From the NCBI GenBank assembly GCA_025449115.1, contig JAHLKC010000084.1, positions 114,862-178,861 of the forward strand: 64,000 nucleotides of DNA, written 5' to 3'. Numbering within the stretch: the first letter of the stretch is position 1; each line of letters starts with the position of its first letter. The DNA is from Chytridium lagenaria (lineage: Eukaryota; Chytridiomycota; Chytridiomycetes; Chytridiales; Chytridiaceae). Shown one piece after another: positions 10,381 to 22,682 of this stretch. The notes beneath the pieces were generated by a model. That model was not told the DNA's origin, ran no database searches, and was given only the letters and a program-made list of their open reading frames with translations. The translations under genes and the position numbers were made by a program.

Positions 10381-11825
10381 ATGTCTACGAATGGTACCAC
10401 CTCCACATCCTCCACTGGCTCCTCTCTCCTGAGGCCAGTCAAGTTCAAAGGCACCACTGTCGTTGAATTTGACGAACATATGAGGAAGGTTCGTATTTAT
10501 GCGCAATCTAAAGGTGTCGCCCACTTCTATGATGCAGAGACTGTCATTCCTCCTGCTCCCACTCTACCTGTGCTCGCGGCTCCTGGGGATCCCCTGTCGT
10601 CCCTATCGATCCTGCTGAGTTTGAGGAATACCGTCTCCTCATGACCAACTGGTCGGCACGCTCCACCGGCTACCAACAAGAACGCACTTCCTATGATCGT
10701 GATCTCACTCGTCGAGAAAAAGCGATACAGTCAAATGAGATTGCTAAAGCTTTTCTTGATGAATGTTTTCAATCAAGCGATCGAAAGCGTGTGGAGACTC
10801 TTGTCAACGCGTCTGAGCAAGTCGCGGCCCTCAGGAACCTCTATACTGTTGGTAATTTGGATGGCCAGGCAGGACAGCAATGGAACGTTCGATGGTCCAA
10901 GCTGCAGCTCCAAGAAACCGCGACTCTACCGGATATTCTCATCTACCTTGAAACAGTCGTAGACTTGATTGAGGCGCATGAGCGTATCTATACGAAGGAC
11001 TCCGATAAACGGCAGATGCTCGATCTCTTAGTCGCGAAGTTTACACACAACACTCCCGCGGTGCCCGAGTTTACTGGTCTCTCAGTCAAAGTGAATGATG
11101 GCGGCTCTTCTTCTTTCCTCCCCACTCTCGATGTCGGCGCAGTTCCTCCAGTCAACTATTACAGTCAAGGCGTTAATGCTTTTCGTACAAAGATACAAAC
11201 GGCCTTGAAACAACTTCAAGCTAATGTATCGTTGTCTCAGAATCACGTCATTAACGCCCGAGCCAAGAAAGCTAGAGCTGATAGTAAAGGAAAGAAGAGC
11301 CCAAAGTCGTCCATTCGAGAGGTTAAGCATTGCTCTATCCATGGTGACTGTTTTCACGACGATAGTGATTGTCGTGCCCAGAAGGGTTCTAAACAGAATT
11401 CCAAAGGAAAAGTCACGAAGAGGAAAACGCATAATACGCCAACGTCGAAGTCTACCTGCGGTATCTGTAAAAAGGAGCATAAGCCGGAAGACTGTCCATT
11501 GCTCAAGACCATCATCGCTGAGGCTAAAAACGTTAAGTCAATGACAACCTCGAATCAGATGGATGTCGACACACCAGCAGCAGCAGTCAAGAAGAGCTCG
11601 GCCAAGACCGCGAATCACGTTGAAGTGCCTCTCAGCCAAGACGAGATCTCAGCTATCGTTAAGAAGCACTTCAAAGCAAACCGCGTTGCTCGAAAAGATG
11701 TGTGTCCCAATATCTTATCCAGAGGTCAACAACTTGATTGTTTCCGACTTGAAGGCTGCAAAAGCTGTGACTGTCAAACTTGGGGCTCTTGTCGACTCTG
11801 GTGCTTCCGCATGGATGACGCCTGA
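10381..11825 (+). CDS. gag: copia Gag polyprotein part
   Basis: Starts at the ATG after an A-rich leader. An N-terminal ~65-residue block (LLRPVKFKGTTVVEFDEHM) is joined, through a likely missing G near 10,580, to the longer frame beginning in EFEEYRLLMTNWSARS. The middle is helical capsid-like sequence. The C-terminal part is basic, with two short Cys/His motifs (CSIHGDCFHDDSDC and CGICKKEHKPEDC) that look like nucleocapsid zinc knuckles. The gag frame runs on to 11,825, but after about 11,700 the meaningful protein is in the +1 frame (protease). Gag packages element RNA into cytoplasmic particles. Confidence 0.75.
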
Positions 11826-14733
11826 CAAATCCCTGTTTGATTCTATTCATTACCTTTCCGAAGGGAGTGAAGGTAAGGTTTACCTTGCCGATGATCGAAC
11901 TATACCTGTAAAAGGGTATGGAGATATTACTTATACTTTTGGTGACCACCAGCGAGTCATCAAGAATGTTCTTTATGTCCCAGAACTCGCTGAACCTTTG
12001 TGTTCGGTTCTTGGGATGATTGAAGGTTCCAGGGACCTTATCGTCTTCTCAGCCGACGAAGTATTCTTACATCTTCAGAGAGAAGGCAGAAGTATTACGA
12101 TCGGCCGCCGAATTGGTGACCTTTATCACCTCATCACATCATACTCGTCGGTTTCACCAGAGCCGATGGATACGAAGGAAGAAGAACACGGAGCAGCTTT
12201 TTCCTCAGACGCAGCATCGTCTGTCCCCATCGACCAACATTGTACGGACCCTGTTGAAGATTCGTATGATGAATGGGTTAGGTTTTGCAAGACCTTAGAC
12301 ATGGAAGTTCAGAGTACCGATATACCTCCGGGTAATGCAGCCGGTACAATTCTCTCTGAAGAGGATTCTCTCGATTTATCGGTAAGTACCTTCAAACCGA
12401 TTAGTTTCGCTCTGACTATTCGTACATCTACAGCTGGACTTTTGAATAGAAGTACAGGCGAATCGTCCATAAAGGAAATCGTCAACCTGCATAGACGGTT
12501 TGGACACGCTCATCCTCGAACTATAGTTCGACTTTGACACATGTAGATGCTCATCAAAATAAAGTAAAAGTTAACGCACAAACACTTGACTTTATTAATT
12601 CTTCTATTCTCGAGAATTGTTTGATATGTGCACAAAACAAAGCCGTCCAAAAACCTATTCATTCTACGACGCATGCGGCATCACGTAAACTCTATAGAAT
12701 TCACGCCGATACAGTGCCTCTACCTGTACAGAGTATGAAGCACGAAAAGTATTGGATTCTTGTAATTGACGAATATACACGGTTTATTCACATACAGTTT
12801 TTACATGATAAATCGGAGGCATCCCTATCCACTATGTCCATTATCTCTAAACTGGAAAATGAGTCAGGTCTGTATGTTGCAGAATTACGAACCGACTCAG
12901 GTGAGATCCTGACTAAGAATCTGCAGGAAACTTATACTCATAAGATTCCACCGATATCTGTTGTCCCATCTCCGCCATATTCTAAAGAGTTTAATGGATT
13001 AGCCGAACGAACAATTCGATCAATCAAAGCAATAACAGCTTCAATGCTATCCCAAGCAAAATTACCAGATATGCTATACTCACATGCACTAGAGTATGGT
13101 GCATTGCTGAAGAACGTCCTATGGCATAACACCATTAAAGACATACCATACCAACGGTTTATCAACCGCAAACCGGAAATAAATAAAATCCATACCTTCG
13201 GGATCCTCGTTAGCTTATTCCTATTTAAGGAACAACGACGTTCTATTGGAACTAACGCGAAAACCGAATTAGGAATATTTCTTGGCTATGAAGGACAGTC
13301 CTTAAAGATTGTTAAAGTCTACAACTATAGAACCCGCAAGGTTCAAAGTTATTACCACGTTTACTTCCACGAAAACGTTTTTCTCGGTTTTAATCCAAGC
13401 CGACAGATACTTGAACAAGCTCTGTTTACGTATCCCGTCAATGTATTGACTGTACCAGAACAAGAAAGACAACCCGACAAAATCGTTAATACTCCGTCTG
13501 CATCAACAAATGAAATGGATATTGATGAAATAGAGGAACCTGAAGAAGACGAACCTATTACGGTTAGTGTCTTAGTTCCTCCTGTCGTTCTTCAATTGCC
13601 GGTACATCCTCCTACCGATATATCATCCTCGTCTTCAGGCTCATCATCGTCGTCATCACCGGAAAACAGTAATGATGAATCAACTGACATGGATGCAGGG
13701 CTCGAACCACCATCCAGCCCTAACACAATTCTTCCAGAATCGACTCCTGAATCATCTGAATCATCAGATGATGAAGATTCAGGTGTCTTCAGACGCACCA
13801 GATCTAGAGCTCCGGCTCCTGAATGGTCTCGAGAACTTCAGCAAGTGTTTGAAGAGGAAGCGAATCGATCTCGCAAAGAAAACTCTAAACAACCGATCGT
13901 GTTCCCAACTCCAGCAATTAGTCCAGTTCCTCCTGAGCGTATACCGATGTCCACCATCAAACCTTTACCACAAACTGTGGAAGAGGCGATGGAACGGCCT
14001 GATGAGGCCAAGTACTGGTATGCAGCTATGCTTAGAGAATACAACGAACTGAAAAACAGAGGAACATGGGAAGAAGTAGTCTTACCGGAGAACGCCCATC
14101 TTATTGATGGACGATGGGTCTTTGACCACAAATTTGACCAAGAGGGATATCTGATAAGATTCAAAGCCCGCTGGGTTGCTCGAGGTTTCAGTCAAATTCC
14201 AGACGTCGAGTATACTGAAACTTACTCACCTGTCGCTCACACAAATACAATTCGATTCTTCATAGCGTGGAGTGTTATCATCAACCTATTAGTCTATCAA
14301 ATAGACATAACGGGTGCATACCTAAATGGAACCATTAATGAAATTAATTACTTAATTATGCCAAACGGTTTCGAACGCTTTACTGAAGATGGAATACCTT
14401 TTGTTTGCAAACTTCTGAAAGCCCTTTATGGATTACATCAATCAGGAAGAGAGTGGTACAACACTCTTAAACAATGGTACGCTGATCTAGGATTCTCCAT
14501 GAATCTAGCCGATGTGTGTCACTTCCTTAAATATGATAAATATTCAACAGTATCATTCATACAATACAATACGTTGATGATATCATCATATTAGCCGAAA
14601 ATGAACCAGCTATCAAAGATCTTATTCGTCAAGCAGACGAAAAGTTTAAAGTAGGTTCATCCGGTCCGGTTGATTGGATTACCAAAATCCAAGTTATCCA
14701 TAAAGACAACGGAACCTTTATGTGTCAATCATT
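11697..14733 (+). pseudogene. pol: copia Pol: protease, integrase and partial reverse transcriptase
   Basis: Protease active site GALVDSGASAWMT at about 11,785-11,825. The gag-pre-integrase motif HRRFGHAHPRT (about 12,490) is followed by a frame break at a T run (about 12,532). The integrase core then has D in VIDEYTRF, D in LRTDSGEI and E in EFNGLAERTIRS. A long acidic Ser-rich linker leads to RT (WYAAMLREYNELKNRGTW, FKARWVARGFSQ, YQIDITGAYLNG, LKALYGLHQSGREWY). Just before the catalytic YVDD a 5-bp tandem duplication (caata twice, about 14,555-14,570) shifts the frame. YVDDIIILAEN follows in the new frame and ends at the KDZ junction. Not functional as it stands. Confidence 0.85.
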
Positions 14734-14879
14734 CACCCAGTATCGCTACAAGTGGTAGCACAGAAAGCTTTAATCTGACTCAAAATTAAAAGCTCACAAA
14801 CCTCTTAATCCAAATGAGGTGAACTGATTTCCGCCAACACTTTGCGGATTTTTACATCAAGTTATTACGTAGGAATTTT
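14734..14879 (+). repeat. KDZ left terminal inverted repeat
   Basis: 146 bp from CACCCAGTATCG to gtaggaatttt. It matches the reverse complement of 22,537-22,682 with only one-base length differences in an A run and a T run. The high identity implies recent insertion or homogenisation. Confidence 0.93.
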
Positions 14880-15094
14880 AATGAAATATTTTAATGAAAT
14901 AAAATTAATAAGTTTATTCACACCTCATAGTCCCAGTAAAACTATAATTGTCACATTTTCGTATTAGCTGTTTGGAAAGAAATGGGGACTGATGGCAGCT
15001 CAAGCAAGGTCAACAACAAGGATCTACGGCGACTCACAACGCAGCCAAGGCGCGCTCGACGAGGTTTTGGGGCATAATCAGTGACCCCGTCAAG

Positions 15095-18036
15095 ATGGTC
15101 TTTAAAGGCAGGCGAGTTGAGTTTGCCTATCGTCCACGGAGCCCTACCCGGCGGAAAGCATCAAGAACGGTGAATGAGGTCCTGCTCGACGAAGAGATAG
15201 ATGAGGATGGGGAACAACAGGCTGATGGTGCAGGAGTAGAGGCAGCAGGGGATGATGTAGATGTGCCAGAGCGCGGGAAGCATCAAGAGAGGGTTCACAG
15301 GCTGGAGGAAGAGATCCAATTGTTAGAGATGGAGCTTGATATGGGCGAAGCTCTGTGGGAAAACAACAGAAACGTGCACGGTGACTTTGGCTTGGATGAC
15401 ATGTTGGCCCGTGGGGTTGATTGGGAGGGATTGACTTTAGATGGCCAGGTTAGGGGCAGTTCTCACTCTATACTGATGAAAACTGTCCCGACAAGTCAGA
15501 CGAACGCGACGAGACGGCGGTTGTATGCAGAGGCTCGTCGTGTGGAGCTTGAAGCCTTTGAGAGGCTACGGATAGATATGGTTAGGGAGCTTCTTCCGCA
15601 CTACATGGATGAGGACATTCACCTACTGCATGCAGACGGCGTCAAGAATACGGCTGATTGTGGATGCTTACCTGGTCCATCTATTCATACAATGGATGTT
15701 GACCTAATGAGCAGTCGAAGATGTGAGAGGGTTGCAGTACGTTACTGCAACTTTCATCCCCCAGCTTTGACGCTGCTGAACTGTGGGTTTATGCCAGCAG
15801 CAGTTCATGGAATCAGTATGTTAATAATCTTTTTTTTTTTTTTTGGAATGCCTTCCGGCTAACTTTTTATTGATAGACGTCGCATTTCACTTAGCAAACA
15901 TGAAGAATGTTGCGCGATACCGAGAGCATGGAGGGCTTCCATTTCAAACCGTCTTCGAAGCGGAATTCTTCAAGAGTGATTCAAGTCACCTTTTAACGAG
16001 CGAACGTCCCAAGTTTTACAAGGAATTTCTGGTTGCGACGCGTGAATATCTCATCCTACGGCACCTGATCTTTCATGGTCGTTTTCTTCTTTCGATTATA
16101 GAGAAATACGGGACAGGGCGAAGTGTGTGTCCCTGCCATGGCAAGTCAAATAGCAGTGGAATCTATATATTGGTTAGTTTACGTGTGTTTTATCTTCTGA
16201 CATACATTAGATGTGCGATGGATATTTTTCAGCTCGAAAACTTGACACAAATCACGGTGGAGGAGGAAACTACGGCATACCTGAGGTCTCAAATGCATTT
16301 TTTAAAGTAAGTATTGGCATGTAATATGTTCTTAATGACTAACCTCTTACAGGAAGCAGATTCCTCTTATCAGGGTAAGGAGGTCGAGAATTCGGCTCGT
16401 TTAAAGAAAGTCTGCACTTCAAAGGTTTGTTGCTGGAGGCAACGACAACAAGTCAGGTGGACGAACAGAGGTTGCGGCGATCTTTGGGACCTTTTGTCGT
16501 CACGAAGTAGCAGGAAGCATTTATGGTAAGTCAATCACATTCTTTTATTACGTCATTGACATTACATAGATATAGATGTTGGGAGAAAAGTTAGTTATGC
16601 TACCTCCGCTCTTCTCGAATTCCGACAGAGGTACCCGAATCGCAAGGTCGCTTTCAGCTATGACATTGCTTGCAAGTTGGCTCCCCACCTAGAGAAGCAC
16701 GGGTATTGAACTGCCCTACCTGATGATGCTTCCGAAGCTTCATTCCTATTGCCACGATCACGGCTGCCAATCCATGTTTTCACCGCACTTTTAATGGGGT
16801 TGGGGCATTTTGATGGCGAAGGCTGCGAACGTCGATGGTCTCTTCTCTCAAGGATTATCGGGAGCACTCAGCATCAAACTTTTGGAAACCGACGGCTTAC
16901 TCTCTCGCTTCCAATGGATTATGCTGATATAAGAAAGATAGCTGGGGTATTTTAATTTAATAAACTTTGTTTTAACTTTAATTCCTTTTTTGTCTTCCAC
17001 TTTACCTTTTTTCTATCAAGCGCTCCAAGAATCATGAAGAAAAACATAGAAGACGCCCTGGGACGACTTACTACTCTATATAACAAAGGATCCTTACGAT
17101 TTTTAAGTGTCAGAAACCTTACCTATCGCGACGCCATCAAGATCAACAGGGCGCACCGTGACAAGCTTTTTCGAAATTTTGAGGCCAAAAAAGGGAAGGC
17201 GCCTATTGCCGAACAGCTGCGGCTTGCTTTTGGCAATTGAAGGACGGTCAATACTCAGCATACGACGACTGCTGAAGGCCAGACAAGGTTTGATTCTTAA
17301 CTAGCATTTAAAATTAACATCTTTAGGAACAACCTTAACATCTAAGCTCCGAGTTAAGTTAAAGCGTCATCTTGCCGAACTTACGCGCTTGCTGAAAGAA
17401 TATAACTCCGGCTCAACAGAACGCCACCAACGAACCATTGAAGAGCTTGCTTTGTCGGCGCGGGAAGCAGAACTGGCCATTATCGAAGAGGAAGGAGCAG
17501 AAGCGGAGGCTCAGGATGACGATAGCATTGATGGGCATGAGGAGGACAATGTGGCTAAGGAGGTTGATGATGAGCTGGATGATCTTAATGGAGGGCCTAA
17601 CAAACTCACCGTCAAGCAAGTCTTGGATGAACTTGAGCTACCGGAACATCATAGCGACATTTTGGAGTACTGGCGCAACCTGGAAGACCTTGTTTTGCAC
17701 CAAACCGATCTGGACAATGCCGCCGACCACTTTCACGAACGAAGAAAGTTCTGGACAGATGTTGAGAGGCTGGTAAACGTTGCGGCAGACGACGCTTCAG
17801 CAAATTGGCCGCAATATGCTCAGAAGGCAGCAATTCTCTGGATAAAGGAGCGTTCTGCCCAAGAAGAAGCCATCGGTGAAGCATGGGCATCGTTGCAAAC
17901 TTACTTTGACATCAGTCAATATCACACTTTGAGCCTGCCCATTATGGGGAGGTCAAAGGCGGCATACTCACTCTCCTTGGTAATCAGATGTATCCCCCTG
18001 GTGAACGTGATGAATAAATTGTTTAATAATAAATGA
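15095..18036 (+). CDS. KDZ transposase
   Basis: N-terminal acidic and coiled-coil region, then a Cys cluster (CGCLPG ... RRCERVAVRYC, about 15,655-15,750) typical of the CxC module next to KDZ transposases. The RNase H-like core follows in exons: RSVCPCHGK (about 16,110), then GRTEVAAIFGTFCRHEVAG (about 16,455-16,520), then FSYDIACKLAPHLEKHG (about 16,655), then LPKLHSYCHDHGCQ and GLGHFDGEGCERRWS (about 16,730-16,840). The last block is the KDZ signature with the terminal acidic catalytic residue. An intron is clear at about 15,811-15,876. A frameshift near 16,700, between HLEKHG and LPYLM, is probably a one-base error. The C-terminal 215 residues are acidic and helical. Cuts and rejoins the element in the nucleus. 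Confidence 0.82.
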
Positions 18037-19129
18037 GCCTTAAATAAATGAGTCTAACCTGATTGGGTCCTTCAACTCTCGCTAGTTGGAAGGGGACAGC
18101 ATATGCAAATATAATTAATAGGGTGGAAGAAAAATTTTAATTTTTGAATTTTTGATTAATTACAATGAGTCGACGCGTGAGGTTTGTAGGGATTTATAAA
18201 TTAAAGAAGTTCACAATGATTGAAAACTAACGCGATTTTGAAACTTCACCGATTCTTAGTACTTTAAAGTAGGTAAAATATTATTGATGGTTGAGTCATT
18301 TTCAATATTTGGTGCAGAAATTGATTTGTTGCCTTTCTACTATCTAAAAACAAGCATATGCGTAAAAGCACAATGAAACAGCTTATTAGCCTCTCCCTTA
18401 ATTATAATTATATTCTTGTATCTTACATTTTCTACTCGGTGTGAAAGTTTCAGGCCGGTTGTTCATTTTGGATACTCCTACGTTATTTTAAAAATATCTA
18501 TTAAAGCTTTTTTTTGTCATTTTCTCTTCCGTACCCACGAAAAACATATATAAACATGCCGAAATAGTTGAAATCTACTATGTAAGAAAATACGAATCGA
18601 ATGATATATTAATCAATAGAATCCAACACTTTTTTGTGATTCTCCATTCTAAGTCCGGGCAAGATGAATGAACGAGCAAGACTCTCGTAAAACTGAGTGG
18701 CTCTACATGAAAAAAAGTGTAAACTGATTTGGTTTTTCATCAATAGTGTTTTTAGGCATGCTATGATATTAAATACAAAGTTTAAGCTTTAATATCATTG
18801 ATAACATAGAGATATTTGCATTTTAATGTGAATGATACTGTTTCGCTATAATTTGGACAGCGATACTGGATGAACGGACAACGATAAGACAAACAAACTG
18901 CAATCCCATATAGATACATACAGTATACGCGAAAATATGCTCTAGTATCTACTAGTTTAAGTGAGGTAAGTCTTGTTTCTTTGATGCAAGCAGTGTAAAA
19001 CGCGTCCAATTTAATTAGCAATTTTGCCTTCACCTACAACAATTGCTGGACAAGTGCTAACATCATTAATGTTACGTACAATATAGAGCAACAAGTCAGC
19101 TACCTAAAAATATATAGTAAACGGCAGCA
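18037..19129. other. Spacer between the two KDZ-element genes
   Basis: AT-rich, non-coding as far as I can see. It should contain the 3' end of the transposase transcript and the promoter of the accessory gene. No repeat or RNA gene was recognised. Confidence 0.45.
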
Positions 19130-22076
19130 GTGTTCTTATTGACAGATTTATTTCTACTCCATCTTTTGTCGTTGATGCCTTGCTCGCAACAAAGTTTGCT
19201 GAGCTTGGCTCTTTCAAAATATCGAAATTCTGTCCGAACGGATGTTCGCCAACCTCAACAATACAATATGCATCCCCAATACACTCCTAGTTCAACCCCT
19301 CCGTTGCCTCATCCTTCTAAACAATCGCTATATATCCATCCTATCCCACAGACCTTAAACTACCCTCATCGTCAGCAGCAGCTCCCGCATTATTCGCAAC
19401 CTTACCCTCAACTGCATTTACCTCAAAGCATTTCGAGTTCTTCTCCACACTTGCAAGGAAGCCTTCACCCTTTGCACCATTCGCAGCAAGTTAACAATAA
19501 TGCTGTTTATCAATTGCAGCAAGATCAAAGAAACCTTTCTCCTCACCATCATATCTCCCAGCAACACTCCGTTTACAATCCGATCACTCCCCACCCCCGC
19601 GTCCAGCCTTCTTTCCAGCACCAACCTCACTTAAGCTCGAGGCACCAAAGTCCCCAGCCTTTACTGAACGCACATCAACAGCCAATGCTGCAAGCTTCCT
19701 CAGGAACTACTACCTCCAGGCGCATGCCTCTTATGCTTCCAGCAAGGCTATCCATTCCTTTGTCCTCGGCGCCTGGACTCACCTTTCGATCCACACCATC
19801 TTCTGGAGGTGTGATGGCGGCGCACAACAGCAACAACAGCAGCCTTAACGGCAACACCATCCCGATCGTCCACTCCATTGTTGATAGGCAACCACGCGTC
19901 CAACCAACAAGAGTAAGTTATTTTTATTGCTTTTTTGTTTACTTACTTGTCATGATGATAGGATAACAACGTTAACGTTTCACGCCCCGCCAAAACGATT
20001 AAGAAGAAGAAGAGGGCCACGCTGGAGCCGAAGCACCTGGAGGTATTGCTTGCAGCTTACCAACGAGGTACGAGAGACCGCGACACTCAGGAGCACATCA
20101 AAATTGCTGAGGAGCTGAGAGCAGAAATTAATGCAAAGCAGGTTAAAGTATTTAGTTGTTCATAATTATGACTGACTTATTAATTGAGAATTGGTTGAAG
20201 AATCATGCCGCAAAGGAACGGAAAGCAACACGAGAAGCTTTGAATGCTGTTATAGATGACAACTTAGTCCAGGAAACGACGGAAGCCCGTCCGAATTCTT
20301 TCGTCGAGGAACCATCGTCACGAGTGAGTCAAAAGGGAGTTTTTTTTCTATTTCATTTTATATACCTGTTTAAGTGGGTTTTTTTGTTAACATTACTTTT
20401 GTGTGTGAGAGAGAAATATACTTACAATCCTTTTTGAAGTCAGGAAGCTTATACGCCGCATTATTCAAGAGAAAAAAACATGAAAGTGTTGGGTTAGCTT
20501 TTTTTCGTTGGGAGTATTTTGACCTTACTGTTAAGAAAAGAAAAGGTTTGTTTCGATTAACAAGTCTATATTAAGAATTCTTGTTTTAGAGCGTGATGAT
20601 CTCGATCCAAAGAATGTGAAGGACAATTTTCTGGGCGTCAAAGTGCACCAAAAATGGTCACTACTTTCTGCGGAAGAAAAGGAAGGATATGAGACTCGAG
20701 GTGCTGCTTTAGTAGAGCAGTATAAATCTGGGGAGCTGACGCCCTCAAAATTGGCGATATCAGAAGTCTATCGCAAAGCGATGGCATTAATAGGAGATGC
20801 TAGAGATTATTGCGGTAAGTTGAGTTTTCACTTTATAGTCCCTATCTTTTTTGCACGTTGCGGCGAAGTTTAATTTTTTTACTTTATACCTAGAGGCCGC
20901 AAATATATCTTTCCTCGCGATGAGTTGGGATCAGAAAAAGGACACAGCGGAATTAAAACTACATTTCTCAGGTAATATTCATATATTAAATAATTCTTGC
21001 TTAATGAAATCTTATACATATTAGATGATCTAAGCCGCCATACATTTGAGGAGCTGAATGGGATGCAGGGACGGTGCAAACTCTCTTGGCTTAAATGCCG
21101 ACGTGAAATGGACGACTTAAAAGCTGAAAGTGAACGGAGAATAGCGTTAGAGGAAGCAAGGAAGAAATTAGGAGTACTTAGGGTGGAAGAGCGTCGCGCT
21201 GCTTTGAAGGCAAGACTCTTAATCCTGCTACGGGACGCTGAACCTCAAAAGAACCACAAGAAAGTCCCATGGAAAAAGCTGCAACTTGGAACCGGCAATG
21301 TTGAAATCGTTGCCCCCACCCTTTCCGAGATGAAGCTAACCAAAATTAAGAACATGATTTCGCGACCTCAAAGCTGGACCGACCGCGACTGTACCTTCCT
21401 CGAGGACAATTTCCGAAGCATCAAGGTGGATCTGGTGAGGCGACGGGAAGCGGGACGGAGAGTAGAACCGCTCTCATCTGAACTGATTGGGTCAGACGAG
21501 GAGAATGACAGCAACCCAGGGGATGGGGAGAACGGTAGCGAATCTGACAAGGAGAATGGTAGCGATGGGGGTGATGATTGCAGCCTTGGAGCGCAGGGGG
21601 AGACCGATAATGGAGTTGGCGGGGGGGAGGGTGAAGTTCGGCAAGAGCATGGTACTGGAGTAGCTGAGGGGGCCGGTTACAACAAAGTTACTCTGCAGGG
21701 TTGCAATGGAATCAGTCAAGTTGACAGTGGTGGTGCTGGGGTCACTGATAATGGAGTTGGGGAGAGGGATGTGGACGCTATCGGACAAGAAGTTAGTGTT
21801 GGTTCTGGGATGGAAGAAGAGGGAAGCTTGAGTGTGTGTTTCATGGGGAGTACGTGGTCGCCAGCCAACTTAATTGCTGAGCTGGACAGATACGATTTTA
21901 TTGCTGAGCAGGGAAGTGATTCGAATAGGGGGGGGGAAGCTTGTACATATGTGCTTGAAGGAAGAGATGTTGATGGTGGGAGTGGTGTGAGTGGTGTGAG
22001 CGGTGGGAATTATGGGAGTGGTGCGGTTGGGTATGTTAGTATAGATTCTCATCATGCATCGGTGAACGCAAGATGA
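19130..22076 (+). CDS. KDZ-element accessory protein: Q/P-rich N-terminus, homeodomain-like and HMG-box-like regions
   Basis: Exon 1 (to about 19,914) is rich in Gln, His, Pro and Ser, like an activation or low-complexity domain. After an intron comes a basic stretch, AKTIKKKKRATL, and a homeodomain-like HTH. LEVLLAAYQRG and IKIAEELRAEI form the first two helices, and a ~43-nt intron (about 20,147-20,189) splits the recognition helix as QVK/NWLKNHAAKER. Trp48 and Asn51 equivalents are present; Arg53 is Ala. After another break, KVHQKWSLLSAEEKEGYE (about 20,640) resembles an HMG box. The tail (20,997-22,076) is coiled coil, a TLSEMKLTKIKNM segment, then acidic and Gly-rich. Probably binds element or target DNA with the transposase. 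The start codon is uncertain. Confidence 0.65.
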
Positions 22077-22282
22077 CGATGCCATGGAAGAAGAGAGCTG
22101 CTCCGAGAGCGACGGGGTGGATGAGCTGGAGGATGAATAATAAAGTACTTATACATTACCTTTTATTAAAGTTTCCTTTTTACATTGCTGAGCTGGTGGA
22201 GAGCAACTTGAAGCACTTTGCTGGAGCTGACGACCACTTCTAAGCTTTGCTGCATTGGGATGCCCGCAAAGCAACACATATG

Positions 22283-22520
22283 AGCTGTCAAGGGATTTGA
22301 ACCTTGAGAGCTCGTTCTAGCAGATTACAGGAGTAAAACTATGACGGTGGGTGGGTGGTGATGAGGATGGGTGAGGATGGGTGAGATGCACAAGGTGCCA
22401 GGGAGGATGGGCGAGGTGTGAGTGAGGATAGGTGAGGATGGGTGCGGATGGTTGAGGATGGGCGACAGTGTGGGTGCAGCTGGGTGAGGATGAAAGGTTA
22501 CTAATAAAAAATCACAAAAG
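22283..22520 (-). repeat. CCATCC-type minisatellite with tRNA-like motif inside the KDZ element
   Basis: On the plus strand agctgtcaagggatttgaacc (minus strand: ggttcaaatcccttgacagc, a B-box-like T-arm) is followed by a GGATGG/GGTGAGGATGGG-rich tract to about 22,500. The same pairing of a TTCAAATCC motif and a CCATCC tract is found in both arms of the inverted repeat at 3.0-7.3 kb. A SINE-like insertion in the transposon is likely. Confidence 0.5.
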
Positions 22521-22536
22521 CTCACCCGAAAATCCC

Positions 22537-22682
22537 AAAAATTCCTACGTAATAACTTGATGTAAAAATCCGCAAAGTGTTGGCGGAAATCAGTTCACCT
22601 CATTTGGATTAAGAGGTTTGTGAGCTTTAATTTTGAGTCAGATTAAAGCTTTCTGTGCTACCACTTGTAGCGATACTGGGTG
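22537..22682 (-). repeat. KDZ right terminal inverted repeat
   Basis: Reverse complement of 14,734-14,879, ending ...cgatactgggtg. It has one A fewer in an A run (ttaaag instead of ttaaaag). Downstream sequence (gcttgacgtc) shares nothing with the left flank. Confidence 0.93.

Larger units (their letters stand above)
10381..14733 (+). mobile_element. Ty1/copia LTR retrotransposon, 3'-truncated
   Basis: Domain order is gag, zinc-knuckle-like motifs, aspartic protease, integrase, then reverse transcriptase, which is the Copia order (integrase before RT). The element stops 130 bp after the YVDD box, at the first base of the KDZ terminal inverted repeat. RNase H and the 3' LTR are missing and do not reappear after the KDZ right end at 22,682. 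Five frame breaks are seen: near 10,580 (G run), near 11,700 (A run, or the gag-pol junction), near 12,532 (T run), near 14,565 (5-bp duplication), and a stop made by the KDZ junction. Confidence 0.9.
14734..22682 (+). mobile_element. KDZ (Kyakuja-Dileera-Zisupton) DNA transposon, 7.95 kb
   Basis: Bounded by near-perfect 146-bp terminal inverted repeats beginning CACCCAGTATCGCTACAAG. It holds a KDZ transposase gene (15,095-18,036) and a second, downstream same-strand gene with homeodomain-like and HMG-like parts (19,130-22,076). A CCATCC-rich minisatellite with a tRNA-like motif lies near its right end. The flanking 8 bp (caatcatt at left, gcttgacg at right) are not a target-site duplication. 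That, together with the missing copia 3' half, suggests a rearrangement after insertion. KDZ elements are known as large fungal DNA transposons with a Cys-rich CxC domain and an RNase H-like core. Confidence 0.88.

Noticed and set aside
11690..11830. Programmed gag-pol frameshift in the copia element
   Set aside because: The overlap could allow a +1 shift, but the switch falls at an A run, and the window has many homopolymer length errors, so a programmed event cannot be claimed.
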